From Ruminiclostridium herbifermentans (lineage in GTDB: Bacteria; Bacillota; Clostridia; Acetivibrionales; DSM-1351), in contig NZ_CP061336.1 of the NCBI RefSeq assembly GCF_005473905.2, positions 1,348,501-1,412,500 of the forward strand: a DNA stretch of 64,000 nucleotides, in the 5' to 3' direction. Shown one piece after another: positions 36,811 to 46,048 of the stretch (within the stretch, counting starts at the first letter, position 1; each line of letters begins with the position of its first letter). The notes beneath the pieces were generated by a model. That model was given only the letters and a program-made list of their open reading frames with translations. It was not told the origin of the DNA and did not search any database. Made by a program: the position numbers and the translations under genes.

Positions 36811-36923
36811 TATAACGAGGCAAGAAAAGGCCCCCTACAAGTAGCAGGTATCGCTTTGGCTTATAGGCGAAGAGAATATCTCCCGCCTCGCTTACAAACG
36901 CGATTAATGAAATTTATCTTCAA
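36811..36923 (-). promoter_or_regulatory. Structured leader element, copy 2 of 2
   Basis: On the minus strand the element runs TTGAAGATAAATTTCA, GCGTTT, then GCGAGGC closing with GCCTCGT; inside are GAGATATTCTC, AAGCCAAAGCGATACC and the hairpin CTACTTGTAG. It ends 61 bases before the start codon of the cNMP-domain gene. The closing stem and internal blocks match 301-420. A riboswitch-like or protein-bound leader is possible. It does not match any class I can name. Confidence 0.5.
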
Positions 36924-36975
36924 CAGAGTACTACTTCTATTGTAGATAAATATAAATAATATAAATTCTTGTAAT

Positions 36976-37005
36976 AAAAAAAAGCTAGGTTATTACACCT
37001 AGCTT
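36976..37005 (-). terminator. Terminator after asd
   Basis: On the minus strand a 9-bp stem AAGCTAGGT with ACCTAGCTT, 6-nt loop, is followed by a run of eight or nine T. It ends the aspartate-semialdehyde dehydrogenase transcript before the structured leader. Confidence 0.85.
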
Positions 37006-37054
37006 CTTTATCGGCAGAAGATGACAAAATATTAACACCATTTAACTTAACGGA

Positions 37055-37160
37055 CGTTGTGCTAATTATATAATGAGTCATACAGATATTTTAAAGTACT
37101 TGCTTAATGTTAATTCCGTACATACTTATATAAATGGGCTACTCCCAAGATATTTGTTGA
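37055..37160. repeat. Repeat family B, partial copy
   Basis: GTTGTGCTAATTATATAATG, CATACAGATATTTTAAAGTA, TTCCGTACATACTTAT and AAATGGGCTACTCCCAAGAT are, in order, the reverse complement of 22942-23038. The last block also matches 8637-8656. Only one end of the element is kept. Confidence 0.6.
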
Positions 37161-37186
37161 AGTAGCAGAACATTTAATTTTAGCAA

Positions 37187-38272
37187 TTACTTAGCTTGAA
37201 TATATCCTTTTGCTTTTAGGTATTCAGCCATCAGAACGGCACCGCCTGCAGCACCACGAACAGTGTTATGTGAAAGACCTACAAACTTATAATCATATAA
37301 GCTGTCTTCACGAAGTCTTCCAGCAGTAATTCCCATTCCATTTTCAATATCTCTGTCAAGCTTTGTCTGTGGTCTGTTGTCCTCTTCAAAATATGTTATA
37401 AATTGCTTTGGTGCACTAGGAAGTTCAAGTGTCTGAGGTTCTCCTTTGTAATTTTTCCAAAGTTCTAATATTTCTTCTTTTGAAGGTTTTTTATCAAAAG
37501 AAACAAATACAGTAGCTAAATGACCATCTGTTACAGGAACTCTTATACATTGAGTTGTAATTAATGGAGATGCAGCTTTAACTATTTCACCATTTGAAAC
37601 AGTACCCCAAATTTTAAGTGGTTCCTGCTCACTTTTTTCTTCTTCTCCACCTATATAAGGAATAACGTTATCCAACATTTCTGGCCAATCAGTAAAGTTT
37701 TTACCAGCACCAGAAATTGCTTGGTAAGTTGAAGCTACAACATTTTTAATTCCAAACTTCATCAAAGGCTCCAGCAATGGAACGTAGCTTTGAATAGAGC
37801 AATTGGGTTTAACAGCAATAAAGCCATTTTTTGTTCCAAGTCTCTTTCTCTGAGCATCAATAACGCTTACATGCTCAGCATTTATTTCTGGAATGAGCAT
37901 AGGAACATCAGGAGTCCATCTGTGAGCTGAGTTATTAGAAACTACAGGAGTTTCATTTTTTGCGTATTCTTCCTCAAGCTTTTTGATTTCGTCTTTTTTC
38001 ATATCAACTGCGCAAAAAACAAAATCAACTTCTGCGCAGATTTCTTTTACTTGTTCAGTAGCATTTTTTACTATAATGTTTTTAACTCCTTCAGGAATAG
38101 GAGTTGACATTTTCCATCTGCCTTCTATAGACTCAGCATAAGTCTTGCCAGCAGATTTACCGCTTGCAGCTATAGAAACCACTTCAAACCATGGATGATT
38201 TTCAAGAAGTGCAATAAATCTTTGACCAACCATTCCAGTACCACCAATAATACCAACCTTTAATTTAGACAT
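37187..38272 (-). CDS. asd: Aspartate-semialdehyde dehydrogenase, archaeal/fungal type
   Basis: Makes aspartate semialdehyde, the branch point to lysine, diaminopimelate, threonine and methionine. The start at 38272 has CGGAGGAAA nine bases upstream; upstream frame extension is ignored. The 361-residue product opens KVGIIGGTGMVGQRF (NADP-binding), has the catalytic Cys in KPNCSIQSYVPLLEPL near 155, SGAGKNFTDWPEML near 182, and GHLATVFVSF near 250, with the late His in HNTVRGAAGGAVL. NCSIQ and the 360-residue length place it in the archaeal-type branch rather than the usual bacterial 330-340 residue form. Confidence 0.95.
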   Translation of the reverse strand: MSKLKVGIIGGTGMVGQRFIALLENHPWFEVVSIAASGKSAGKTYAESIEGRWKMSTPIPEGVKNIIVKNATEQVKEICAEVDFVFCAVDMKKDEIKKLEEEYAKNETPVVSNNSAHRWTPDVPMLIPEINAEHVSVIDAQRKRLGTKNGFIAVKPNCSIQSYVPLLEPLMKFGIKNVVASTYQAISGAGKNFTDWPEMLDNVIPYIGGEEEKSEQEPLKIWGTVSNGEIVKAASPLITTQCIRVPVTDGHLATVFVSFDKKPSKEEILELWKNYKGEPQTLELPSAPKQFITYFEEDNRPQTKLDRDIENGMGITAGRLREDSLYDYKFVGLSHNTVRGAAGGAVLMAEYLKAKGYIQAK

Positions 38273-38528
38273 GTATATTTCCTCCGTTCTATTATTCTTC
38301 GTAAAATTATATTTGTCAAATGCTAATCCTGTAAAATGCCAGAATGACAAGTGTTTTCTATAATATTAATGTTTACTTGCAACTATGTTTTAAATAAAGT
38401 GTCCGTCATTCAGTGACAAATGTATTTCTATTGTGTATTTTATCATATCAAATGTTATAATTCAAGATAGATATTATTTTCTATAGCAAGATTATTGTGC
38501 TAATAATATAAATTGTTTATATGAATAG

Positions 38529-39641
38529 CTATTTTATACTGCTTTGGATTTCAAAGGGATTTTGTGTAACACCCCATTTTATCAATTCATCTTGTGTACC
38601 AACCCAAACATCAGCTTTTAGAGGAACGAGAGGGAATAGTTCTTCAACACAATAATTCTGCATTCTTATACAGCCGTGTGATATATATTTACCGATAGAA
38701 TAAAAGGAATTGGTTCCATGAATTCCATAGGAGCCATCTGTTCTATTAATTCCTATCCAACGGCTACCAAGAGGATTTTCAGGTAGACCGCTTTTTACTG
38801 GTTTAGCAAAGCCTCCGCCACCCCAATCAGGATTTTCGATTTTCATATTTACGATAAATTTACCGCTTTTGGTGAGACTTGCAGGGTTTCCAACTGCAAC
38901 AGCATACTTCTTTAGGACCTTTGTTCCTTCATAGAGTGTCAGCGTTTTTTTTGTTTTATTAACGACAATCCACTTACCTTTAGTTGGAGCAGATTTTATT
39001 GTATCAAGATATGTAAATGTTGGACTTACCAATCTTTTAATTAGCATTTGCTTGGTTGCTTCGTCCCAAGTGCCAGTCACAGTCATGTTATGATTACTTT
39101 GAAAGAGAAGAATCGTATTTCTGATATTCAGGGCTTCATCATTTTTATAAACATTTTTATAATAACCTAACTTTTTTAAATAGTCTATGTAGTTTTTGCT
39201 GGTAATTTCTGTTTTTAGTTTGTTTTGCTTATTTTGAATATCAATCTTTTCCTGTTCTTTTTTAAATTCTTTTTGGTCATTTTTTAACTTTTCCTGTGCT
39301 TTTTTTAACTCATTTTGTGCTGCTTCAAGTTCCTTTTGATGAAGTATTAATTGTTCTTGATCCTTTTTTAGTTGTTCTTGTTCAATTTTAAGCTGTTCTT
39401 GCTCCTTAATTAACTGTTCCTGCTCCTTTCTGAGTTGCTCCTTAAGAAGGATAAGCTCTACTTGTGAAAGAGGGGAATCATAAATTTTGAGTTGTTCATT
39501 TGCATCAGCCTGTACAGCTATTTCCATTGAGTTTAAAAGCTGATTTTCTTGATAAATACTGCTCTCTACGCTATAAGCAATTGAACTTTGAATAAGAAGA
39601 GAGGCTGATAAAAATCCAATACATAAATATTTGTGTATCAT
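38529..39641 (-). CDS. L,D-transpeptidase (YkuD) with coiled-coil stalk
   Basis: The ATG at 39641 has AAGGATGG about eight bases upstream and is chosen over one four codons earlier. The 370-residue product has a signal peptide (LCIGFLSASLLIQSSIAYS) and a long coiled coil (about 58-145) built from seven-residue KEQEQL-type repeats. A peptidoglycan-binding-like segment follows (near 158-200, LFQSNHNMTVTGTWDEATK) and then a YkuD domain near 222-350 with GIHGTN and the catalytic SHGCIRMQNY. It acts at the cell wall, forming 3-3 crosslinks or anchoring proteins. The coiled coil probably positions the catalytic domain away from the membrane. Confidence 0.92.
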   Translation of the reverse strand: MIHKYLCIGFLSASLLIQSSIAYSVESSIYQENQLLNSMEIAVQADANEQLKIYDSPLSQVELILLKEQLRKEQEQLIKEQEQLKIEQEQLKKDQEQLILHQKELEAAQNELKKAQEKLKNDQKEFKKEQEKIDIQNKQNKLKTEITSKNYIDYLKKLGYYKNVYKNDEALNIRNTILLFQSNHNMTVTGTWDEATKQMLIKRLVSPTFTYLDTIKSAPTKGKWIVVNKTKKTLTLYEGTKVLKKYAVAVGNPASLTKSGKFIVNMKIENPDWGGGGFAKPVKSGLPENPLGSRWIGINRTDGSYGIHGTNSFYSIGKYISHGCIRMQNYCVEELFPLVPLKADVWVGTQDELIKWGVTQNPFEIQSSIK

Positions 39642-40440
39642 TGTATTATCCATCCTTGATTAAAATTATTTGAAATGCTAAATATATAATACGTAAAACT
39701 TGTGCTAAAAATTACCTGTAATTTATTAAAACTCAAATTTTGTATATGAAAATATATTGGTGCGGTAGAATTATCAATGGTTTGTTGCCATAATAATTAA
39801 ATGAATTAGTATGTGGTAAGAATTGGCACTATTCACTCTCAGTCTTTTTACTGTCGCACACATTCACCATCCATGGTTCATAGTGTGCTAAAACCGAAAT
39901 CGTATAGTTTTTTCAGCAAAAACAATTAGAGCTTGCTGAATTAATATAAACATAAATACTGCTTTCAAAAATACTAAATTATATTCATTTAGCAAGCTTT
40001 TCTTATACAACTAATTCTTGCAATTATTTCTAATGCAGCTTTCATTGATATTGCTTCCATACTTGGTGTTATAAATAAAATTAATAAAGGTATATGTTTA
40101 TTTATTAAAAAAATGGGTAAATAAGGTGTAACGATTAGCGTACAAATGAATTTTTTGATTATAAAAATTAATTGCATCAGCGTAGTTTCAAAGAGGCTGT
40201 ATATATTTACACTGACTAAAAACAAAAGTTGTACATATTATTTATTTAGGAGGGAGATGATACATCGCTAAAAAGAGTGGTTTTGAATAATAATTTAGTT
40301 TAATGTTGGATAAAATAAGTTACAATATGACAATATAATACAAATTATTTTGCATAATATCATTAATTTTAAGCAAAATGTTGAATTTTTATGCATTGAA
40401 GATTATAATTGTCATATATATTTTGGATAGGGGGATAATA
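39642..40440. other. Long intergenic region with a repeat B core and gene debris
   Basis: At 39841-39930 the blocks CACATTCACCATCCATGG, GTGCTAAAACCGAAATCG and TATAGTTTTT match the interior of repeat family B at 8703-8760, suggesting a fourth decayed copy. A strong ribosome-binding sequence AGGAGGGAGATGATAC at 40249-40264 leads only into CATCGC and a stop. A 78-codon minus-strand frame (39989-40225) is hydrophobic but has no usable ribosome-binding site. The stretch reads as decayed DNA plus the promoter of the transporter operon. Confidence 0.4.
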
Positions 40441-41241
40441 ATGAACGGTATATTAAAAAAGATACTTTGCGCTTCAATGGCAGCAGTAATAGGATTATCT
40501 TTAGTAAGCTGCGGAAAAACATCAACAATGGAAAGAATAGAAAAGAGCGGAAAACTGGTAGTTGGAACAAGTGCGGATTATGCACCTTATGAGTATCACA
40601 CAATGATTGACGGCAAAGACACTATTATTGGAATAGATATTTCAATAGTAAATGAGATTGCAAAGGATCTTGGTGTACAGCTTGAAATAGTTGATATGAG
40701 TTTTGACGGCCTTTTAGCTGCACTTAATTCCGATAATGTGGATATTGTTATTGCAGGAATGAATCCAGATGAGGACAGAAGAAAAGCAGTTGATTTTTCA
40801 AAGATATATTATGAAGCAAAGCAGGGAGTTTTAATTAGAGCAGAGGATAAAGACAAGATAAAAACTATTGAAGACCTTAAGGGCAAAAATGTTGGTGCAC
40901 AGCTAGGAACAACTCAGGAATCAATAGCAAAGAAGCAAATGGAAAATTCTACACTTGTTTCGTTAGGAAAGATACCTGATTTAGTTATGGAATTAAAGAA
41001 TAACAAGATAGATGCACTAGTTGTTGAACTTCCAGTTGCTAATGGATATGTTAAAAACAATAGTGATTTAGCTTTGTCAGAAATTACTGTAGAAGAAGAA
41101 TCAGGTGGATCTGCGATTGCAGTTAAGAAAGGAAATGCTGATTTGGTAGCTCTCATTGACAAATCGTTAGATAGGCTTATGGAAGAAGGCGCTATCGAAA
41201 AGTTTGTTCAGGAAGCAAATGAAAAGAACGTGACTAAATAG
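40441..41241 (+). CDS. Polar amino acid ABC transporter, substrate-binding lipoprotein
   Basis: ATG at 40441 has AGGGGG upstream. The 266-residue lipoprotein has a signal peptide and lipobox LSLVSC near residue 22. The family-3 solute-binding fold follows: LVVGTSADYAPYEYH near 40, IDISIVNEIAKDLGV, MSFDGLLAALNSDNVDIVIAGM near 85-110, VGAQLGTTQES near 150. It catches a polar amino acid outside the membrane and delivers it to the permease and ATPase encoded next. The downstream isoaspartyl dipeptidase suggests aspartate, asparagine or glutamine-like substrates, but the ligand cannot be fixed. Confidence 0.92.
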   Translation: MNGILKKILCASMAAVIGLSLVSCGKTSTMERIEKSGKLVVGTSADYAPYEYHTMIDGKDTIIGIDISIVNEIAKDLGVQLEIVDMSFDGLLAALNSDNVDIVIAGMNPDEDRRKAVDFSKIYYEAKQGVLIRAEDKDKIKTIEDLKGKNVGAQLGTTQESIAKKQMENSTLVSLGKIPDLVMELKNNKIDALVVELPVANGYVKNNSDLALSEITVEEESGGSAIAVKKGNADLVALIDKSLDRLMEEGAIEKFVQEANEKNVTK

Positions 41242-41426
41242 ACTTTTCTTATTTTTTGGGGCTGTTTCGTTTGAGGCAGTCTCAATTTATGTCAAAATTA
41301 GGTTTAGATACATATTTAAGGCTTGTTTAATAACTAAATCAACATTTGCACATGATAGTCTATGGGTATATGAGGATTATAAATATTTTGTTGATAAAAT
41401 AATTGCTTTTGTGAGGGGGTAATAGC

Positions 41427-42092
41427 TTGGATTTTAGCTTTTTAAAAGATTATTCACCGTATTTTATTAATGGTACTATAAGTACTATTGTGATTGCCAT
41501 TTTAACTGTTTTTTTAGGTGTAATTATAGGAACTATTCTGGCGTTGATGAAGATTTCAAATAAACGTATAGCAAAAGCTATTGCATCGGCATATATAGAG
41601 TTTATAAGAGGAACTCCTCTTTTAGTTCAAATTTCAATAATATATTACAGCATATCATTTCCTAAGTTCACTATATTAGATATTGAGATGAATAGATTTA
41701 TACCTGGTGTAATAGCTATGGCCATTAATAGCGGGGCTTATGTGGCAGAAATTATAAGAGCAGGTATTCAGGCTGTGGACAAGGGTCAGATGGAAGCTGC
41801 TCGTTCAATTGGCTTTAACAGTATTCAGGCTATGAGATATATTATATTGCCTCAGGCCATTAGAAATATTCTTCCAGCATTAGGAAATGAATTTGTTGTT
41901 GTAATAAAGGAATCCTCTGTGTTATCAGTTATAGGTATCGTAGAACTGATGAGAAGTGCTGATATTGTAAAAGCTGCAATTTATAAACCGTTTGCGCCAT
42001 TAATTGTGGTTGCTGTTATTTATTTTATTCTTACATTTACATTGACCAGAGTGCTGGGCTTTGCTGAGAGGAGGATGAGGACTAGTGATTGA
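41427..42092 (+). CDS. Polar amino acid ABC transporter, permease
   Basis: A 221-residue His/Glu/Gln-type permease with about five membrane helices. The start is TTG at 41427 with AGGGGG upstream. [17 protein letters not shown] near 60 and the EAA loop [34 protein letters not shown] near 128 are diagnostic. A gap of 185 bp separates it from the binding protein gene. That gap holds a modest GGCTG/CAGTC hairpin (about 41262-41283) that could lower downstream expression. It overlaps the ATPase gene by 8 bp. Confidence 0.93.
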   Translation: MDFSFLKDYSPYFINGTISTIVIAILTVFLGVIIGTILALMKISNKRIAKAIASAYIEFIRGTPLLVQISIIYYSISFPKFTILDIEMNRFIPGVIAMAINSGAYVAEIIRAGIQAVDKGQMEAARSIGFNSIQAMRYIILPQAIRNILPALGNEFVVVIKESSVLSVIGIVELMRSADIVKAAIYKPFAPLIVVAVIYFILTFTLTRVLGFAERRMRTSD

Positions 42093-42807
42093 TATTATTA
42101 ATTTGCACAAGAAATTTGAAACACTCCATGTTCTAAAGGGAATAAATACTTCTATTAAAAAGGGTGAGGTTGTAGTTGTCATAGGCCCTAGTGGTTCTGG
42201 TAAGAGTACTTTCCTTAGGTGCCTGAATTTACTTGAATACCCTAGTGACGGCAAAATAATTTTTGAAGGTGTAGATATTACAGATAAAAGTAATGATATC
42301 AACAAGCAGAGACAAAAAATGGGGATGGTTTTTCAAAATTTTAATCTTTTTCCACATCTCACAATAATGGAAAATATTACTCTTGGACCAATTAAGCTAA
42401 AAAATATTCCTAAAGAAAAAGCAGAGGAAGAAGCAAAATTGCTTTTAAAACGTATAGGACTTGAAGATAAAGCAAATAATTATCCTGTACAATTATCAGG
42501 CGGGCAAAAGCAACGTATAGCAATTGTGCGTGCCCTTGCTATGTCACCTGATGTTATGCTGTTCGATGAACCAACTTCTGCACTAGACCCTGAAATGGTA
42601 GGAGAGGTACTTGAGGTAATGAAGGAATTAGCAGCAGAAGGAATGACGATGGTGGTGGTTACTCATGAAATGGGTTTTGCTAAAGAAGTCGCTACTAGAG
42701 TTTTATTTATGGATGAGGGAATGATAAAGGAAGAGGGCTCTCCAGAAGATATTTTTATTAATCCCAAAAATGACAGAACAAAAGAATTTTTGAGCAAGGT
42801 ATTATAA
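42085..42807 (+). CDS. Polar amino acid ABC transporter, ATP-binding protein (GlnQ type)
   Basis: A 240-residue ATPase starting with GTG at 42085 inside the end of the permease gene, with GAGGATGAGG upstream. Walker A is GPSGSGKST near 33, the Q-loop is [14 protein letters not shown] near 80, the signature [15 protein letters not shown] near 136, Walker [20 protein letters not shown] near 157 and the switch [15 protein letters not shown] near 195. It closely resembles GlnQ/ArtM/HisP proteins and powers uptake by the transporter. Confidence 0.95.
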   Translation: MIDIINLHKKFETLHVLKGINTSIKKGEVVVVIGPSGSGKSTFLRCLNLLEYPSDGKIIFEGVDITDKSNDINKQRQKMGMVFQNFNLFPHLTIMENITLGPIKLKNIPKEKAEEEAKLLLKRIGLEDKANNYPVQLSGGQKQRIAIVRALAMSPDVMLFDEPTSALDPEMVGEVLEVMKELAAEGMTMVVVTHEMGFAKEVATRVLFMDEGMIKEEGSPEDIFINPKNDRTKEFLSKVL

Positions 42808-42874
42808 GAGGTCTGTACTATAAGCTGGGAATACAGTATAAAAACTAGCAGCTAGTTTATGGCGGAGGAAATGA

Positions 42875-44005
42875 ATGTTTACACTAATGAAGAATGCAAC
42901 AGTATATTCACCTGATTATCTTGGTAAGAAGGATATACTGTTTTGTTTTGATAAAATAGCATTAATTGAAGATAGTATAGAATTAACTGCTTTAAAGGAT
43001 GTTAATGTTATTGATTGCAGTGAATATATTGTTCTCCCAGGATTTATTGATTTGCACGTCCATATAGCAGGGGGAGGCGGAGAAGGAGGATATATTACCA
43101 GAACAGCTTCTGCTGAAACTAATGATATACTTAAAAATGGAATTACTACTGTTGTTGGTATACTTGGTGCAGATGCTGTGACCAGAAATGTTGCAAGCTT
43201 ATATGCAAAGGCAAAACAGCTTGAAATGGAGGGTTTATCTACTTATATATTTACTGGAGCATATCAGATTCCAGTTGTTACATTAACAGGAAGCATTCAA
43301 AGCGACATGGTTTTTGTTGATAAAGTTATTGGTGTAGGAGAAATATGTTTAGGAGATAGTAGATCTTTTGAACCTACATTTGAGGAACTTAGCAGAATTG
43401 CAGCACAAACTAGAAACGGTGCATTGATTTCTGGAAAAGCTGGACTTGTTCATTTTCATATGGGAGATGATGAAAAGGATATGGATTATTTGTTTAGATT
43501 AATAAAGGAAACTCATATTCCCAAAAATCAATTTCTTCCAACACATATGAATAGAACACATAAACTATTTGAGAAAGCCATTCTATATTTAGAAGAAGGA
43601 GGCTATATTGACCTTACAGCTGGTTTTATACCAAATGAAAGGGATAGTGATTGTGTTGCCTCTTATGATGCTATTTTGCAGCTTATTGATATTGGTGCGG
43701 ATATTAGCAGAGTTACAATGAGTTCAGATGCCTATGGAAGTGTTCCTGTTTTTGATGATAAAGGGAATGTTATATCTTCTGAAACTGTCAGCACCAAAAT
43801 ATTGTTTGAGGAAATCAGAATTGCTATAAAACAGCTGGGGGTTCCTATAGAAAAGGCAATTTCATTAATAACAAAAAATTCTGCTGAGGTGTTGAAAATA
43901 TATAATAAAAAGGGCAGCATAGAAGTTGGTAAGGATGCTGACTGTGTTATTTGTGACAAAGATTTAAATATTATTAAGGTATTTGCTATGGGAAAGGAGT
44001 ATTAA
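42875..44005 (+). CDS. iadA: Isoaspartyl dipeptidase (beta-aspartyl peptidase)
   Basis: A 376-residue amidohydrolase that splits beta-aspartyl dipeptides left when isoaspartate-damaged proteins are degraded. Metal ligands are visible in LPGFIDLHVHIAGGGGEGG near 58, GKAGLVHFHMGDDE near 190 and PTHMNRTHKLFE near 220, with the metal/catalytic Asp in MSSDAYGSVPVFD near 280. GGAGG lies about seven bases before the chosen ATG. It follows the amino acid transporter by 67 bp and is probably in the same operon, so uptake and hydrolysis of aspartyl compounds would be linked. Confidence 0.93.
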   Translation: MFTLMKNATVYSPDYLGKKDILFCFDKIALIEDSIELTALKDVNVIDCSEYIVLPGFIDLHVHIAGGGGEGGYITRTASAETNDILKNGITTVVGILGADAVTRNVASLYAKAKQLEMEGLSTYIFTGAYQIPVVTLTGSIQSDMVFVDKVIGVGEICLGDSRSFEPTFEELSRIAAQTRNGALISGKAGLVHFHMGDDEKDMDYLFRLIKETHIPKNQFLPTHMNRTHKLFEKAILYLEEGGYIDLTAGFIPNERDSDCVASYDAILQLIDIGADISRVTMSSDAYGSVPVFDDKGNVISSETVSTKILFEEIRIAIKQLGVPIEKAISLITKNSAEVLKIYNKKGSIEVGKDADCVICDKDLNIIKVFAMGKEY

Positions 44006-44111
44006 TTCATTAAATGACCTTATGCTATCATATAATTAAGCAATGGATAAGTTATTGGATGTCCAAATCTAATATAGGGTACAAAATTTACCCGTATGGA
44101 GGCTGAGGGAG

Positions 44112-45443
44112 TTGAATAAAGAAATACGAAAAGCAATATTAATAATTTTTGTGATCTTTTTTATATTTACATGCTTGGTATTAATTTCGGAATTTATAAA
44201 TTATAGGCAAATACTAAATACATATCCGCAGAATCCGCATTTAGCAGTACCAGATACAGTTTCTGTAGCTATGCCAACACAAGCAGCTTTTGATTTTCAG
44301 CGGAGCAAGGTGACAACCTGGTTAATCAGATTATTTCTTGGTTTTGTAGTTCCTGCATTTTTTATCTTTTCTAAACTCTCGGCAAGCATCAGAAATTGGG
44401 CTAGGAGAAAGGCTAAACGCTGGACTCTTATAATAATGCTATATTTCATTTTATATTCAGTAATTGAAATACTGATATATCTGCCGCTGGACTTTTATAC
44501 AGGATTTGTGAGAATGCATCAATATGGCTTATCAAATCAAACCTTCGTTCAGTGGCTTATTGAGACTGTTAAAAGTTTTTTTGTAAATACTGTGATTTTA
44601 GCTGTCATTATATGGATTCCATTCTTAATAATCAAGAAATCTCCTAAGCGCTGGTGGCTTTATCTTGCGCTTGTTTCAATACCATATATGTTTTGTATAT
44701 CTTATTTACAACCTATTGTAATTGACCCAATGTTTAACCAATATAAGGAAATAGAGGATGGAGAGCTGTCATTAAAGATTGATGAACTGCTGAGTAAGAC
44801 ATATATAGAAAATTGTCAGGTGCTTCAGGTTGATAAAAGCAAAGATACAAATCAAATGAATGCATATATGACAGGGGTATTCAACACAAAAAGAATAGTA
44901 TTGTGGGATACTACAATTAATTATTTAAATGTGGATGAAATTCTTGGAATTGTAGCCCATGAGATGGGACATTATTTAATGGGACATATATGGAAGTCAA
45001 TTTTTTTAGGAGGGCTTGGAGGCATTCTTATATTATATTTGGTATATAGGATATGCAACTGGTTTTTGGAAAAGTCCAAAGGAAAGTATGGATTTTACAG
45101 ACTTTCAGATGTTGCTGCTTTTCCATTAATAATACTTGCAATTAATCTTATGTTATTTATAACTGCTCCTATTTCAAACGCATATTCAAGAAGTATAGAG
45201 CTTGAGGCAGACAGGTTTGAGTTAGAACTTACCCAAAACAATTTTGCCACAGCAACTGCAACTGTTAAGCTGCATCAACAGAGTTTGGCTATGCTAGAGC
45301 CAGGATATATTTATATGCTATGGACTTATGATCATCCAACATATAAATCAAGGGTTGACTTTGCAAACCAATATAGGCCATGGGAAGAAGGTAAGCCTTT
45401 AAAATATCAGAAATATATGAAGGAAAATGAACAAGCAAAGTAG
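44112..45443 (+). CDS. M48-family membrane metalloprotease (Ste24/CAAX prenyl protease type)
   Basis: A 443-residue integral membrane protease, start TTG at 44112 with GGAGG about nine bases upstream. It has membrane segments near residues 8-27, 75-95, 110-130, 160-180, 190-210, 305-325 and 345-365. The zinc motif is IVAHEMGHYLMGH near 280-292, and the third ligand Glu lies in SIELEADRFELEL near 368. The N-terminal multispanning part resembles CAAX prenyl protease N domains rather than the shorter HtpX. Bacteria lack prenylated CAAX proteins, so it probably degrades or processes membrane proteins. Confidence 0.9.
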   Translation: MNKEIRKAILIIFVIFFIFTCLVLISEFINYRQILNTYPQNPHLAVPDTVSVAMPTQAAFDFQRSKVTTWLIRLFLGFVVPAFFIFSKLSASIRNWARRKAKRWTLIIMLYFILYSVIEILIYLPLDFYTGFVRMHQYGLSNQTFVQWLIETVKSFFVNTVILAVIIWIPFLIIKKSPKRWWLYLALVSIPYMFCISYLQPIVIDPMFNQYKEIEDGELSLKIDELLSKTYIENCQVLQVDKSKDTNQMNAYMTGVFNTKRIVLWDTTINYLNVDEILGIVAHEMGHYLMGHIWKSIFLGGLGGILILYLVYRICNWFLEKSKGKYGFYRLSDVAAFPLIILAINLMLFITAPISNAYSRSIELEADRFELELTQNNFATATATVKLHQQSLAMLEPGYIYMLWTYDHPTYKSRVDFANQYRPWEEGKPLKYQKYMKENEQAK

Positions 45444-45649
45444 AATATACTTAAGCGTTTCAAATGGGATTTTGGATATACTAACTATTTTAGGATTCAT
45501 TTTTAAATATGTTTTAGTATAGGAAAGTGTTTTGGTATTTATTCTGAGATAATCTTGGGATAAAAAATATAGCAGCGGTTGATATCCTAAGATCAATATC
45601 TAGATGAGCCATTTAAGGATAATTAAACTAATTTGGAGGAAGAGAGATT

Positions 45650-46021
45650 ATGGAATTACTTAAAGGACTCGGATTAATGGAACCATCATTTTTAGTGCCT
45701 GTAATAGTAATAGTTTTAGTGCTGGTCATTATAGCAAAGGTGGCAAAAAAGATACTAAAGCTTGCAATACTTATTGCTGTAATTGCATTTGTTGCTACTA
45801 CATATGTTAATCTGCCTACTTTCAAGGTTGAGAATGGGACGGCAACGCTTGATTTACAAGGTAAACAGTATACCATCAGTACAAAGGATGTTAAAATTGT
45901 TACAGAACAGAAGGACGGGGATATGCAAACTATATTAGTATCAGGGAGTACTCGTATAGAATTGCCGTTTAGTAAAGAATTTGCTGATAAATTTATAATG
46001 GAAAAGCTAAAAGAGAAATAA
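45650..46021 (+). CDS. Small membrane-anchored protein of unknown function
   Basis: The 123-residue protein has two closely spaced hydrophobic segments (FLVPVIVIVLVLVIIAKV and ILKLAILIAVIAFVATTYV, about residues 14-50). A 70-residue external or cytosolic beta-rich tail follows (ATLDLQGKQYTISTKDVKIV near 64). GGAGGAAGAGAG precedes the ATG. It sits 27 bp before pflA and may be co-transcribed with it. I do not recognise a family. Confidence 0.7.
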   Translation: MELLKGLGLMEPSFLVPVIVIVLVLVIIAKVAKKILKLAILIAVIAFVATTYVNLPTFKVENGTATLDLQGKQYTISTKDVKIVTEQKDGDMQTILVSGSTRIELPFSKEFADKFIMEKLKEK

Positions 46022-46048
46022 TATTTTGCACTGCATGGAGGGTAAAAT

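Noticed and set aside
36811-36923. Assignment of the structured leader to a known riboswitch (c-di-GMP, THF, purine, TPP, SAM, lysine, FMN)
   Set aside because: None of the conserved core sequences of these classes could be matched; left unclassified.
39989-40225. 78-codon hydrophobic minus-strand frame
   Set aside because: TTG start without a ribosome-binding site, AT-rich low-complexity hydrophobic translation, and surrounding gene debris.
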